A DNA stretch of 57,789 nucleotides. It comes from an uncultured Methylococcaceae bacterium. GTDB lineage: Bacteria > Pseudomonadota > Gammaproteobacteria > Methylococcales > Methylomonadaceae. The stretch spans positions 1 to 57,789 of the forward strand of contig CAIOMN010000260.1 of assembly GCA_903859415.1 (NCBI GenBank), read 5' to 3'. The notes under the pieces were generated by a model. It worked only from the letters and a program-made list of their open reading frames with translations, was not told the origin of the DNA and made no database searches. Each line of letters begins with the position of its first letter. The stretch's first letter is position 1. A program made the translations under genes and the position numbers. Shown piece after piece: positions 1 to 9,116 of the stretch.

Positions 1-157
1 AGATGAAGTTACAAAAGTAGCAAACACCTTTAACGAAGCCGCTAACGAACTTGCAAAAGTCGCTGCGACAGGCGATGTTAACTTAATTAAAGCACAATTC
101 GGTAAAGTCGGCGAGTCTTGCAAAAGCTGCCATGACCTGATCCGCATTAAAGAATAA
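1..157 (+). CDS. Cytochrome c' (class II), C-terminal fragment
   Basis: Only the last 51 codons of this gene lie inside the window (reading phase starts at base 2, stop TAA at 155-157). The fragment is a helical, Ala/Lys-rich segment ending in the heme-binding motif CKSCH followed by DLIRIKE. A single CxxCH within about ten residues of the C-terminus is the hallmark of class II cytochromes (cytochrome c'), four-helix-bundle periplasmic heme proteins that bind NO or act in electron transfer. A c-556-like relative cannot be excluded because the N-terminus, signal peptide and axial ligand are outside the window. It converges with the response regulator gene on the other strand, with a shared hairpin between them. 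Confidence 0.8.
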   Translation, partial: DEVTKVANTFNEAANELAKVAATGDVNLIKAQFGKVGESCKSCHDLIRIKE

Positions 158-170
158 AGTTTCTCGCTAT

Positions 171-213
171 AAACTACAAACTGCCCATCCATCATCTGAG
201 CAGTTTGTAGTTT
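171..213. terminator. Bidirectional hairpin terminator between convergent genes
   Basis: A perfect 14-bp inverted repeat (AAACTACAAACTGC at 171-184, its complement at 200-213) flanks a 15-nt loop. Each arm ends in TTT on its own strand, so the hairpin can work in both directions. It sits 14 bp past the cytochrome stop and 22 bp past the response-regulator stop, as expected for a shared terminator. Confidence 0.7.
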
Positions 214-235
214 AATCAATACCTCGCCTACGCAC

Positions 236-937
236 CTAGTTTTCAGCTTCATTGAGTCGATACCCTACTCCCGCTTCTGTTAATAAATATCGGGGGCGGG
301 CTGGATCGGATTCTAATTTATGACGAAGTTGCGCCATATAAATTCTCAAGTAATGGCTATGTTCTACATGAGAGGCACCCCACACTTTTTCAAGTAATTG
401 TCGATGCGTTACCACGAAACCCGCATGACGTACCAACTCAGAGAGCAAATTAAATTCGATGGGCGTTAAGCTAATTTCCTTTATACTGACAAACACTCGA
501 CGCCGGGTTAATTCAACTTTGAGTTCACCCACCTGAAAAACCTCCAAAGCGCCTCCTGGTAATTTCGCCACACGCCTCAGTAACGCTTTGATCCGCGATA
601 TTAAAACGGCTGGACTAAAGGGCTTTGTAAGATAATCATCAGCACCATGATCCAATGCAAGTGTTATATCCGTTTCCTGGTCACGTGCTGACAACACAAT
701 AATTGGAATCTCTGACCACTTGCGTAATCGGGAGATCACCTCCTGACCATCCATATCTGGCAACCCTAAATCAAGAATTAATAAGCTGGGCTGTTGGTTA
801 CGGACTGCAATTAATCCCGCTTGTCCGGTGCCAACAGCAAGAACATAAAAGCCCTGACTCTGCAAAGTCGTATTAAGTAACATCTGAAATTGCGGATCAT
901 CTTCAATTAACAAGAGTAAGGGGTTACCCGATTTCAT
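236..937 (-). CDS. OmpR/PhoB-type response regulator, KdpE-like
   Basis: This 233-residue two-domain response regulator has a receiver domain (about 7-120) with acidic pocket EDD at 12-14, phosphoacceptor Asp56 in LLILDLGLPDMDG and the conserved Lys in YLTKPFS. A C-terminal winged helix (about 135-230) ends in the typical AGVGYRL. It most resembles KdpE. It is the last gene of a three-gene minus-strand operon and overlaps its kinase by 4 bp (ATGA type), so the two are translationally coupled. The kinase lacks the KdpD sensor domains and the operon carries a sodium/proton antiporter rather than kdpFABC, so the output is probably ion homeostasis through NhaD, not potassium uptake. That role is inferred from context. 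Confidence 0.85.
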   Translation of the reverse strand: MKSGNPLLLLIEDDPQFQMLLNTTLQSQGFYVLAVGTGQAGLIAVRNQQPSLLILDLGLPDMDGQEVISRLRKWSEIPIIVLSARDQETDITLALDHGADDYLTKPFSPAVLISRIKALLRRVAKLPGGALEVFQVGELKVELTRRRVFVSIKEISLTPIEFNLLSELVRHAGFVVTHRQLLEKVWGASHVEHSHYLRIYMAQLRHKLESDPARPRYLLTEAGVGYRLNEAEN

Positions 938-2076
938 AACAGTAACTCATTTTCTTCTAACTCAACACTCGGCGGAGATTCTAATATAGGGAGATAAATC
1001 TGAAACAAAGCACCGCCACCGCTGCGGTTAGTCGCTTGAATTTCACCGCCATGCGCTTCTATAATTGCCCGGCAAATAGATAAACCCAAGCCAACGCCAC
1101 TTTGTGCACTTTCTTCATTAATCCGAAAAAACTTTTCGAAAATCTTTTGTTGTAAACCAGCAGGGATTCCTGGGCCACGATCAGCAATGGTAATATATAA
1201 ACCTAGCGACATTGCACCTACCGATATATCTATAGGCAATCCAGAGTCTGAATATTTATCCGCATTATCCAGAAGGTTCACCATCACTTGTTGTAGCAAT
1301 ACGGCATCCACATTAATCAAGGCCAGATTTTCTGGCATGTGGATATTAACCGGCCTACTTTTAAGCTGCTTATCAAGTCGGCTTAAAGCACTACCGACAA
1401 TTTCCTCCGGCGCAAACCACTGCCTGTTAAGCATCACTTCACCGGCTTCCAGTCTTGCCATCTCCAAAATCTTGATAGTCAGATCGGACATTCGCTGAGC
1501 CTCTTCACTGATGACTTTAACCAGTTTTCTTCTACTCACTGCATCTAAACACTGTTCGTCGGACTCCAGGGTACTGGCAGCACCGACAATGATCGCCAAG
1601 GGATTCCTAAGATCATGGGAAATACTACTGAGCAGCGAGTTTCGTAACGTTTCTGCCTGCATTTTTAAAGTTACCTCTTTAGCCAATTCTATAGACTTAA
1701 CTCTTTCAATTGTATGGTGCAGGATATTTTCTGCCAAATTACTAGTGACGACACCCACCACCAACATCACAACCAAACCCATTAAATTTTCTTGATCGAC
1801 TATCGCAAATGAAAAAATAGGCGGAGCAAAGAAAAATGCGAAAGCCCCTGCACTAGTCAATGAGGCCAGAATAGAGGGCAATAAACCAAAGTGCATCGCC
1901 ACAAAAAAGACCCCCAATAAATACACCAACAATATATTACTTGGGGTCAGTACATTCCGAAAAGGCCAATCAACTAACGTTAGCAATAAAGGCACAGCAA
2001 TACCTAAAAACAACGCCAGGCAAGTGGACTCAGACCGCCTGAGCGGGATAAGGTTACCTTTCTTAAAAATGGCCAC
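934..2076 (-). CDS. Sensor histidine kinase, short KdpD-like (no Usp/KdpD N-terminal domains)
   Basis: This 380-residue membrane kinase has a DUF4118-type membrane block of about four helices (about 18-115), a HisKA domain with phospho-accepting His154 in SSISHDLRNPLA, and a HATPase domain with N box NLLDNADKYSD, G1 DRGPGIP, F box FEKFFR and G2 GVGLGLS. This is the C-terminal half of KdpD. The roughly 400-residue cytoplasmic KdpD and universal-stress domains that sense potassium and c-di-AMP in classical KdpD are absent, and no coding remnant lies upstream because the antiporter gene runs directly into this one. It overlaps nhaD by 14 bp and its regulator by 4 bp. The signal is unknown; membrane state or sodium is a context inference. 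Confidence 0.85.
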   Translation of the reverse strand: MAIFKKGNLIPLRRSESTCLALFLGIAVPLLLTLVDWPFRNVLTPSNILLVYLLGVFFVAMHFGLLPSILASLTSAGAFAFFFAPPIFSFAIVDQENLMGLVVMLVVGVVTSNLAENILHHTIERVKSIELAKEVTLKMQAETLRNSLLSSISHDLRNPLAIIVGAASTLESDEQCLDAVSRRKLVKVISEEAQRMSDLTIKILEMARLEAGEVMLNRQWFAPEEIVGSALSRLDKQLKSRPVNIHMPENLALINVDAVLLQQVMVNLLDNADKYSDSGLPIDISVGAMSLGLYITIADRGPGIPAGLQQKIFEKFFRINEESAQSGVGLGLSICRAIIEAHGGEIQATNRSGGGALFQIYLPILESPPSVELEENELLL

Positions 2077-3559
2077 TATTAATCATATAAAGCGTTGCAA
2101 TACTGGCAAAAAAACCTAATAAAATAGCAGGCATCCAACGGAAATGCAGGGTAAACGTATAGCCTTCACCCTCTTTCATCGTGCCTTTCATTAAACCCAA
2201 AACATGCAACGCAGGCGCTGAACCAATTGCTAATAAACTCCCACCCACACCTAAGGTCAGTGTTAATAGTAACCATTGTTCAACAGGAAGATTAGGATGC
2301 ATATTTAACACCGCAAACATCAGCGTACCATTATCAATCGATGAAGAAGACAAACCAATCAGGATATTTGCAATCGTAGGATTAATTTGGGTAAACAGAT
2401 AATGCGCCATTTCATCCAAATAACCTAAAAAGTTCAATGCACCCACTATCATCATGGCTCCATAGAAAAACAACAGCGTATCCCAATCAACACCAGCAAT
2501 ACATTTGAAAACATCAAAACCTTTTTGTGAATCAATTGTTTCTTGGGTTTCAGAAAGTAAAAAGTGACCCAGCTTCTCTGATTTAGTTAAATAATAAGCA
2601 AAGAACTGTAATATCGCTAAACCTAGCATCATCCCGGCAATGGCAGGCATATCAAGAAATACATTCGACAAAATTGTCATACTGAAAGTCAGTACAAATA
2701 TGAAAATAATCCGCTTACTTCCGCGTTTTAAAACTGGTGTTGCTTTAACAAATGCTGGCGTTGCTTTAGAGACTGAAAAACTCATGATAAAAGCCGGCAC
2801 TAAAAAATTAACAATACACGGTAGTGTTAAGGTAAAAAACTCCGTGAAATGCAACATATTTTGCTGCCAAACGAAAAAGGTAGAAATCCCCCCTAACGGA
2901 CTCATAGTTCCCCCGGCATTCGCGGCAACCACAGCATTTAGCCCTGCCAGACCGACGAATTTAGAATCTGCTTTTCCTATCACCAGTATAATGTAACCCA
3001 TTAACAAGCCTACTGTTAAACTGCTAATGACAGTGGATAACACAAAAGCCAGTATCCCCGTAATCCAGAATAGTTTTCGATAACTATATTGTCTATTGGA
3101 CAAGACAATGCGCAAGGCATCAAAAATACTCCGCTCTGTCATGGCATTTAAAAATGTCATCGACACAGTAATAAATAAAAACAACTCTGCATAAGACATT
3201 AGATTAGTCTGAAAAACGATAGCGACATTTTTTGCTGATCCAAACTCTACTTTATAATAAACAAAGATGGCCAGCCAAATTAATGCCGATCCCAAGACCA
3301 TCGGCTTGGCTTTACTCAATTGATGCAAATCTTCTGTCATGGCAATGGCATAAGCCAAAACAGTGATGGCAATACCTAGATAGCCGATAAAATGATGCTT
3401 TAAATCTAACTGTGTTGCCGATTGCATTTCTTCAGAAAAACTGACAGAAGGTAAAAGAAAAGCCGCTATTATGAGGAATACCCAACGACTATTCACTAAA
3501 ACCTTGTAACTACTATGACCCAAGCGGAAAGCTAAAAAAATTCGAGAGGCACTGTCCAT
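2063..3559 (-). CDS. nhaD: Na+/H+ antiporter NhaD
   Basis: This 498-residue polytopic membrane protein has about 12 hydrophobic helices and belongs to the ion-transporter (ArsB/NhaD) superfamily. NhaD exchanges cytoplasmic Na+ or Li+ for external H+. Supporting segments are the glycine/asparagine-rich stretch near residues 205-225 (NAVVAANAGGTMSPLGG) and the second half-repeat SSSSIDNGTLMFAVL, matching NhaD family signatures. The start at 3559 has an AAAAGG Shine-Dalgarno-like stretch 8 bp upstream. An N-terminal hydrophobic segment (about 25-42) could be a cleaved signal. It is the first gene of a coupled operon with a KdpD-like kinase and KdpE-like regulator, which suggests that antiporter synthesis is controlled by its own two-component system. 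Confidence 0.88.
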   Translation of the reverse strand: MDSASRIFLAFRLGHSSYKVLVNSRWVFLIIAAFLLPSVSFSEEMQSATQLDLKHHFIGYLGIAITVLAYAIAMTEDLHQLSKAKPMVLGSALIWLAIFVYYKVEFGSAKNVAIVFQTNLMSYAELFLFITVSMTFLNAMTERSIFDALRIVLSNRQYSYRKLFWITGILAFVLSTVISSLTVGLLMGYIILVIGKADSKFVGLAGLNAVVAANAGGTMSPLGGISTFFVWQQNMLHFTEFFTLTLPCIVNFLVPAFIMSFSVSKATPAFVKATPVLKRGSKRIIFIFVLTFSMTILSNVFLDMPAIAGMMLGLAILQFFAYYLTKSEKLGHFLLSETQETIDSQKGFDVFKCIAGVDWDTLLFFYGAMMIVGALNFLGYLDEMAHYLFTQINPTIANILIGLSSSSIDNGTLMFAVLNMHPNLPVEQWLLLTLTLGVGGSLLAIGSAPALHVLGLMKGTMKEGEGYTFTLHFRWMPAILLGFFASIATLYMINSGHF

Positions 3560-3644
3560 CGTTTAAACCTTTTAAGGTAGTTTCAACATTAGCTCATGGT
3601 AGTGTTTTTAGTATCAAGATTTCGTAAGGATAAGAATACCTGAC

Positions 3645-3661
3645 AGAAACAGAATGTTTCT
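3645..3661. promoter_or_regulatory. Small inverted repeat upstream of nhaD
   Basis: AGAAACA and TGTTTCT (7-bp arms, 3-nt centre) lie 86-102 bp upstream of the nhaD start. The position suits an operator or short hairpin in the nhaD promoter region, possibly for the regulator of the same operon, but no consensus was matched. Confidence 0.25.
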
Positions 3662-3726
3662 TAGTAGCAAACCAATAATATTTGCTCAAGTCAAACATAA
3701 ATGATGATTAACGTTTGGTACTCTCA

Positions 3727-3876
3727 TTAGTATTTATTGTATATCTTGAGCACTAGGTCATAAAACCAACTGGGTCTAAACAATATAACCCCTATTAAAA
3801 ATAACGGGGTAATTGGAACAGGGCCAATTTCAATGATTGAAATTAGTAAAAGTACCAAAACACAAAGAAAACGCAT
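3727..3876 (-). CDS. Small predicted membrane protein, 49 aa
   Basis: This short open frame lies in the gap between nhaD and draT. The 49-residue product begins MRFLCVLVLLLISIIEIG, a strongly hydrophobic N-terminal helix, followed by a second hydrophobic stretch (PLFLIGVILF) and a basic/aromatic end (RPSWFYDLVLKIYNKY). This layout, two short membrane segments with a conserved-looking RPxWFYDLV tail, looks like a real small inner-membrane protein rather than chance. No convincing Shine-Dalgarno sequence precedes the ATG, which weakens the call. It would be transcribed in the same direction as nhaD, ending 167 bp before it. The rest of 3560-4068 is AT-rich and must hold the nhaD and draT promoters; I could not assign them. 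Confidence 0.45.
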   Translation of the reverse strand: MRFLCVLVLLLISIIEIGPVPITPLFLIGVILFRPSWFYDLVLKIYNKY

Positions 3877-4068
3877 AATTTATTATCGTATTAAAGTGAA
3901 CTAAATAGAGTTTATCAATGAGACATTGAATTATCACTGATAATTCTAACTATAGCCATATTTCATCCGAAGCCAGCTAATAACCCTACTATATATATTG
4001 CTAAATGCGGCATTTGATGTAAAGATGACTCTATCAAATAATAGCTTAATGCATAGCCACAACACTAT

Positions 4069-4878
4069 ATGCCAGATGTATCTAAACAAGGTCACAGCAC
4101 AAACTTAATTGGTTTGTCGACTGCCTGTATAGCCAGTCTTGATTTTAATGAAACACCCAAACCTCTTCGTATTGCCGGCACCCGTGAATCTGCGTCAGGT
4201 TTGTTTGAGCAATTGCTTAGTCAATCGACACGCGAGGAGTGTGGGCGAATATTTCAGGACTATATGTGTGTAGTGTTCGGCTTTGAATCAGAACAAAGGC
4301 TCCGGGATGATGCTTCTGGGAGACGACGGTACCGGAATAGCTATCTTAAACTGATTCAGGATTGGGGGGTGGACTCAAACAACGCCCAAGGTGCAGTTTT
4401 TAAAGGCTGGGTAGAAAGCCGTTTTGGGTTATTTCCTAATTTTCATAAACAGCGAATTGCCAGTTTTAACTGTAAAGACTGGGTTATGTATATCGAAGAA
4501 AAGATGAACAGTCGTTATCACAACAATTGTATATATATGCAACTTGATCTTCTTTACGAATACTGTCAATGGATTATTGAACACTTTCAGTTTCCGTCGG
4601 CAACGCATAAAACACTATATCGTGGCGTTAACTCTCTGGAGGATCATTGTCTGGTTCAAGGGGAAGATAAACACCATAAAATCGTGCGCTTAAACAGTCT
4701 GGTTTCTTTTACCGACCGTCGCAGTATTGCCAGTGAGTTCGGCGCTTATATTCTGGAAGTAAACGTGCCGATGGTTAAACTGGTATTTTTCAATGAATTA
4801 TTACCGCATCATGCCTTGCACGGTGAAGCCGAATATTTGGTCATTGGTGGTGATTATAAAGTCAAACTAGAGAGATAA
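4069..4878 (+). CDS. draT: NAD+--dinitrogen-reductase ADP-D-ribosyltransferase
   Basis: DraT (269 residues; family members are about 270-280) transfers ADP-ribose from NAD+ to an Arg of nitrogenase iron protein NifH, switching nitrogenase off when ammonium or darkness/energy limitation is sensed. The ADP-ribosyltransferase core is visible: LYRGVN (the R of the R-S-E triad), VRLNSLVSFT (the S strand) and GEAEYLVIGG near the C-terminus (the catalytic E). The annotated ATG lacks a clear ribosome binding site but gives the expected length. The antagonist draG starts 3 bp after the stop, so the two form an operon. No nif structural gene is in the window. Confidence 0.93.
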   Translation: MPDVSKQGHSTNLIGLSTACIASLDFNETPKPLRIAGTRESASGLFEQLLSQSTREECGRIFQDYMCVVFGFESEQRLRDDASGRRRYRNSYLKLIQDWGVDSNNAQGAVFKGWVESRFGLFPNFHKQRIASFNCKDWVMYIEEKMNSRYHNNCIYMQLDLLYEYCQWIIEHFQFPSATHKTLYRGVNSLEDHCLVQGEDKHHKIVRLNSLVSFTDRRSIASEFGAYILEVNVPMVKLVFFNELLPHHALHGEAEYLVIGGDYKVKLER

Positions 4879-4881
4879 AAC

Positions 4882-5763
4882 ATGACAAACGAACACCTGC
4901 TAAACAGAGCGCTAGGCGCTTATTTAGGTTTTGCCTGCGGTGATGCGCTGGGTGCAACAGTAGAATTTATGACTCCGAAACAAATCCAAAAACGCCATGG
5001 GGTTCATCGAAATATTATTGGCGGTGGTTGGCTGGGCCTAGAAGCAGGACAAATAACTGATGATACCCAAATGTCACTTGCATTAGGACAAGCTATTATA
5101 GACCACATGGATTGGAATATTGAGGCCGTTGCTGATAACTTTGTCACCTGGCTTGCAAGTAACCCTCCAGATATAGGGAATACCTGTAGACGTGGGATTA
5201 TGCGCTATCGGGATAGTGGTGAACTATATGGTTTACCTCGCGATGATGATGCAGGAAACGGCGCTTGTATGCGGAATCTGCCTGTGGTGCTGGCGACATT
5301 AAATAGACCAGATCTTTTTAGGCTATGGAGCTTACAACAAAGCCATATTACTCACAATAATCCCTTATCTGATGCTGCAACGTTAACATTGGGTCTGATA
5401 GTCAAGCATTTAATTACCTTGGGTGACAGTGATGCATGTCAGCAGGAATCCGATGCGTTGCTTAATCAGTATAGCCAATTCTCTTATACGCCTTATTTGG
5501 GCAAAGCTTCTGCCTATATTGTCGATACAGTGCAAACAGTTTTGCATTATTTTTTTAGCACAGACAGCTTTGAATCCTGTTTGATTGCAACCGTTAATCA
5601 AGGTGGTGATGCAGATACAACCGGGGCATTGGCTGGAATGCTTGCGGGAGCAAAATACGGAGTTCAACAGATACCTGACCGCTGGTTAAAGCAATTGGAC
5701 TCAGCGGTTGCTGTTAACATACGCCGACAAACGACAGAGCTTATTAAGCTAACTCAATTGTAA
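4882..5763 (+). CDS. draG: ADP-ribosyl-[dinitrogen reductase] hydrolase
   Basis: DraG (293 residues) removes the ADP-ribose placed by DraT and so reactivates nitrogenase. It is an all-helical, dinuclear Mn2+ enzyme of the ADP-ribosylglycohydrolase family. Visible landmarks are the N-terminal GAYLGFACGDALGA, the metal-binding ITDDTQMSLALG near residue 60 and the C-terminal metal motif NQGGDADTTGALAGMLAG near 240-258. It immediately follows draT (3-bp gap), the arrangement known from Rhodospirillum and Azospirillum, implying coupled expression of the on and off switch. The 280 bp that follow to rimK hold no gene I can support. Confidence 0.94.
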   Translation: MTNEHLLNRALGAYLGFACGDALGATVEFMTPKQIQKRHGVHRNIIGGGWLGLEAGQITDDTQMSLALGQAIIDHMDWNIEAVADNFVTWLASNPPDIGNTCRRGIMRYRDSGELYGLPRDDDAGNGACMRNLPVVLATLNRPDLFRLWSLQQSHITHNNPLSDAATLTLGLIVKHLITLGDSDACQQESDALLNQYSQFSYTPYLGKASAYIVDTVQTVLHYFFSTDSFESCLIATVNQGGDADTTGALAGMLAGAKYGVQQIPDRWLKQLDSAVAVNIRRQTTELIKLTQL

Positions 5764-6043
5764 GCAATCATCAGAACCCCTACCTTCTCTGCTTATAGGT
5801 TTAATCTCACTGTTGAACACATATTCCAATACATCAAATAAATCACTCTTTTCTGCATCTACCCATTTTTTCTGGACAGGACAGTTAATTCATCTTTAGA
5901 AAAATCTGCATCCGCTAGCTTCATAAGTAACTCACTTCAAATGATAAAGTTACTCCAAAGTTAATATTAAAACAGTAATTCTGGTGCTTGATAGTTTATT
6001 TCGTGCCAAAATATGCACAATCTTAATATTCATTCGAGAAACC

Positions 6044-6976
6044 ATGAAAATTGCTATTTTATCGCGCAACCCAAAACTCTATTCAACCTCCAGACTGGTT
6101 GAGGCTGCGCATGCACGAGGACATGAAGTGCGCGTTTTAGATGTGTTACGCTGCTATATGAATATTACATCGCATAATCCCTCTATACATTATCGAGGCG
6201 AAGATTTAACCAAGTTTGACGCCGTTATTCCACGTATAGGCGCCTCTGTCACCTTTTATGGAACAGCTGTACTGAGACAATTCGAAATGATGAATGTCTT
6301 TCCATTAAACGAATCGGTCGCTATCTCTCGCTCCAGAGACAAGTTACGATCTGTTCAGTTATTAGCCAGAAAAGGTATTGGTTTACCGGTAACAGGCTTT
6401 GCCAATAACCCGGATGATATTGAAGATTTAATTTCCCAAGTCGGTGGCGCACCTTTAGTAATTAAACTGTTACAGGGCACTCAGGGAATTGGCGTTGTTT
6501 TGGCAGAAACTCATAATGCGGCCGAAAGTGTTATTCAAGCTTTTATGGGACTTAATGCCAACATTATGGTTCAAGAATTTATTAAAGAAGCCGGTGGCAG
6601 CGATATAAGATGCTTTGTAGTAGGTGATAAAGTCGTTGCATCAATGAAGAGACAAGCTTTAGAAGGTGAGTTTCGTTCGAATCTCCATCGAGGCGGTAGT
6701 GCCGAGTTAATTAAGTTAACACCAGAAGAACGCTCTACAGCGGTTCGTGCTGCAAAAATAATGGGGCTTAATGTGTGTGGTGTCGATATGTTACGTTCAA
6801 ACCATGGCCCAGTGATTATGGAAGTTAATTCTTCACCAGGTTTGAAAGGTATCGAAGCGGCAAGCCAAAAAGATATTGCTGACTTGATTATTCAGTTTAT
6901 TGAAAAACGCTTTGATTCAATGGAAACAACCAAAGACAAATCACCTACCCGAACACGAACACGCGGGAAAGGCTAG
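6044..6976 (+). CDS. rimK: Ribosomal protein S6--L-glutamate ligase RimK
   Basis: This ATP-grasp ligase adds glutamates to the C-terminus of ribosomal protein S6. The internal ATG at 6044 is chosen because the product then begins [18 protein letters not shown], colinear with E. coli RimK; the frame is open 20 codons further up but those residues are not family-like. The 310 residues include an N-terminal RimK fold ([11 protein letters not shown]), ATP-binding Lys and glycine loop ([15 protein letters not shown]), [18 protein letters not shown], and the Mg-binding end [14 protein letters not shown] short basic tail (TRTRTRGKG) extends beyond the E. coli protein. It appears monocistronic, 280 bp after draG. 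Confidence 0.93.
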   Translation: MKIAILSRNPKLYSTSRLVEAAHARGHEVRVLDVLRCYMNITSHNPSIHYRGEDLTKFDAVIPRIGASVTFYGTAVLRQFEMMNVFPLNESVAISRSRDKLRSVQLLARKGIGLPVTGFANNPDDIEDLISQVGGAPLVIKLLQGTQGIGVVLAETHNAAESVIQAFMGLNANIMVQEFIKEAGGSDIRCFVVGDKVVASMKRQALEGEFRSNLHRGGSAELIKLTPEERSTAVRAAKIMGLNVCGVDMLRSNHGPVIMEVNSSPGLKGIEAASQKDIADLIIQFIEKRFDSMETTKDKSPTRTRTRGKG

Positions 6977-6992
6977 TATTTTATAAAAAAAA

Positions 6993-7011
6993 GGGAGGCT
7001 AATAGCCTCCC
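6993..7011 (-). terminator. Rho-independent terminator of ftsH
   Basis: An 8-bp stem (GGGAGGCT/AGCCTCCC) with a 3-nt loop is preceded on the plus strand by an A-rich run (6983-6992). That run becomes a U tract on the minus strand, 17 bp past the ftsH stop. It may also stop rimK transcripts weakly from the other side. Confidence 0.8.
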
Positions 7012-7027
7012 CATAAATGAGCGCACC

Positions 7028-8947
7028 TCAAACTTGTCCGGCAGGTTTATTTTTGTTGATATTTGTTTTTATATGTTTCGTAATATCAACTTTTTCCTGC
7101 TTTGAAAAAATAGGTTTACTAGGCTCAGCATCTTCTTTGGGAGGACGAGGATCTTTTCCTGCCATCAAATCATCGATTTGATCTTTATCTATCGTTTCCC
7201 ATTTCATCAAAGCATCTGCCATGTTGTGAAGTATACTGATGTTTTCTTGCAAAATAGTTTCAGCGCGTTGGTAGTTACAATCGATAAAAGCACGAATCTC
7301 TTCATCGATATGGTGAGCAACCGTACTTGAAACCTTGCTACCTTGCGAACCAGGGTAACCCATAAATGGCTGACCATTTTCTTCGCCATAAACTAAAGGA
7401 CCCAATTTATCCGAAAATCCCCAACGAGTTACCATGTTACGAGCCAACTCTGTTGCACGTTCTATATCATTAGAAGCTCCAGTAGTAACTCTGTCTCCTC
7501 CATAAATCATTAATTCCGCAATTCTGCCACCAAATAAACTGGCTATTTGACTTTCTAACTTACGTTTGCTGGCACTGTACTGATCTCTTTCAGGTAAGAA
7601 CATCGTAATACCCAAAGCTCTACCTCTTGGCATAATGCTGACTTTGTAAACTGGATCATGATCAGGAGATAATTCACCCACGATACAATGACCTGCTTCA
7701 TGATAAGCAGTAAGCAACTTGTCATCTTCAGTCATAACCATGGTGTGTTTCTCAGCACCCATTAATATCTTATCTTTAGCTTTTTCAAGATCGCTCATGT
7801 TGACTTGAGCTTTGTTTGATCTTGCTGCAAATAAGGCTGCCTCGTTTACCACGTTAGCTAACTCTGCACCCGAGAAACCAGGCGTTCCTCTAGCGATATC
7901 TTTTAAGTTAACATCCTCTGCAGCTGGTACCTTTTTGATATGAACATTCAAGATTTGCTCACGACCGCGAACATCAGGCAATCCAACATTGACTTGACGA
8001 TCAAAACGACCGGGTCTTAACAAGGCTTTATCTAATACATCTGCACGGTTGGTTGCGGCAATGACAATCACTCCTTCGTTACCTGTAAAGCCATCCATTT
8101 CAACCAGTAATTGGTTCAGCGTTTGCTCACGTTCATCATTACCGCCACCCATGCCTGCTCCACCACGTTGGCGACCAACAGCATCAATTTCATCTATAAA
8201 AATAATACAAGGCGCATGTTCTTTAGCTTGGGCAAACATGTCTCTTACCCTTGAAGCACCCACACCTACGAACATTTCTACAAAATCAGAACCTGAGACA
8301 GTAAAGAACTTAACACCTGCTTCACCCGCTATGGCTCTTGCTAATAGAGTTTTACCAGTTCCTGGAGGGCCTACCATTAAAATACCACGAGGAATTTTTC
8401 CACCCAGCTTTTGAAACTTTTGTGGATCTGCCAAGAAATCAACCAACTCGGTCACCTCTTCTTTTGCTTCTTCACAGCCTGCGACATCAACAAATTTGGC
8501 ACTCAGCTTATCTTCTTCAAGTAATTTGGCTTTGCTCTTTCCAAAACCGTTTGCTCCCATACCGCCACCTTGGGTCTTACGCATGTAAATGATCCAAACT
8601 GCAATTAATAGCAACATTGGGAACCAAGAAATAAACAGCTGCATAAACAGCGACTGCTGAGCCGGTGGCTTAGTTCTTACCTGTACACCTGCACTTAAAA
8701 GATCATCTATTAAATGAGGGTCATTAGGATTATAGGTTTCATAACTTTGGCCATCAGAAGTACGAAGTTTAATCGTTTGGCCTGTCATTTCTACTCTTTC
8801 AACAAGCTTATTCTTCACCTTAACAATGAAGTCTGAATAAGCAATTGATTCATCAATTGGCGGCGTCGTGTTTACGCGGTTAAATATCAAAAATGCACCG
8901 GATAAAACAACACTCCAGAGAAGCGCATTCAGTATATATTTTTTCAT
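7028..8947 (-). CDS. ftsH: ATP-dependent zinc metalloprotease FtsH
   Basis: This 639-residue membrane-anchored AAA+ protease degrades membrane and regulatory proteins as a hexamer. There are two N-terminal transmembrane helices (about 3-22 and 102-121) around a periplasmic domain. The AAA domain has Walker A GPPGTGKT at 193-200, Walker B IIFIDEID and the second region of homology with RPGRFDRQ. The M41 zinc site is HEAGH at 416-420. An AGGGGA Shine-Dalgarno sequence lies 7-8 bp before the ATG. In E. coli ftsH follows rlmE and precedes folP; here it stands alone behind a sigma factor gene 169 bp upstream on the same strand, an unusual neighbour. A strong terminator follows. Confidence 0.97.
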   Translation of the reverse strand: MKKYILNALLWSVVLSGAFLIFNRVNTTPPIDESIAYSDFIVKVKNKLVERVEMTGQTIKLRTSDGQSYETYNPNDPHLIDDLLSAGVQVRTKPPAQQSLFMQLFISWFPMLLLIAVWIIYMRKTQGGGMGANGFGKSKAKLLEEDKLSAKFVDVAGCEEAKEEVTELVDFLADPQKFQKLGGKIPRGILMVGPPGTGKTLLARAIAGEAGVKFFTVSGSDFVEMFVGVGASRVRDMFAQAKEHAPCIIFIDEIDAVGRQRGGAGMGGGNDEREQTLNQLLVEMDGFTGNEGVIVIAATNRADVLDKALLRPGRFDRQVNVGLPDVRGREQILNVHIKKVPAAEDVNLKDIARGTPGFSGAELANVVNEAALFAARSNKAQVNMSDLEKAKDKILMGAEKHTMVMTEDDKLLTAYHEAGHCIVGELSPDHDPVYKVSIMPRGRALGITMFLPERDQYSASKRKLESQIASLFGGRIAELMIYGGDRVTTGASNDIERATELARNMVTRWGFSDKLGPLVYGEENGQPFMGYPGSQGSKVSSTVAHHIDEEIRAFIDCNYQRAETILQENISILHNMADALMKWETIDKDQIDDLMAGKDPRPPKEDAEPSKPIFSKQEKVDITKHIKTNINKNKPAGQV

Positions 8948-9063
8948 GGTTTAATCCCCTGACCCTTAATGAGTCAATAGTAGTGTTGCAATTACCTACA
9001 GCAGCATCCAAAACTCGATGTTTCCACGTTACCCTATCATCAGTCTTAAATTATTTCTTTCTT

Positions 9064-9084
9064 ATCCTACCCTTAAAGTAGGAT
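9064..9084. terminator. Hairpin between sigma factor gene and ftsH
   Basis: ATCCTAC and GTAGGAT form a 7-bp stem with a 7-nt loop, 33 bp beyond the sigma factor stop on the minus strand. There is no clear U tract, so it is only a weak terminator candidate or a processing/attenuation hairpin in the ftsH leader. Confidence 0.3.
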
Positions 9085-9116
9085 TAAATCTTAACTATCT
9101 TTATGAATTTTGTACA

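Noticed and set aside
5984-6043. N-terminal extension of RimK by 20 codons
   Set aside because: Residues before MKIAILSR have no counterpart in the RimK family; the internal ATG gives the canonical start.
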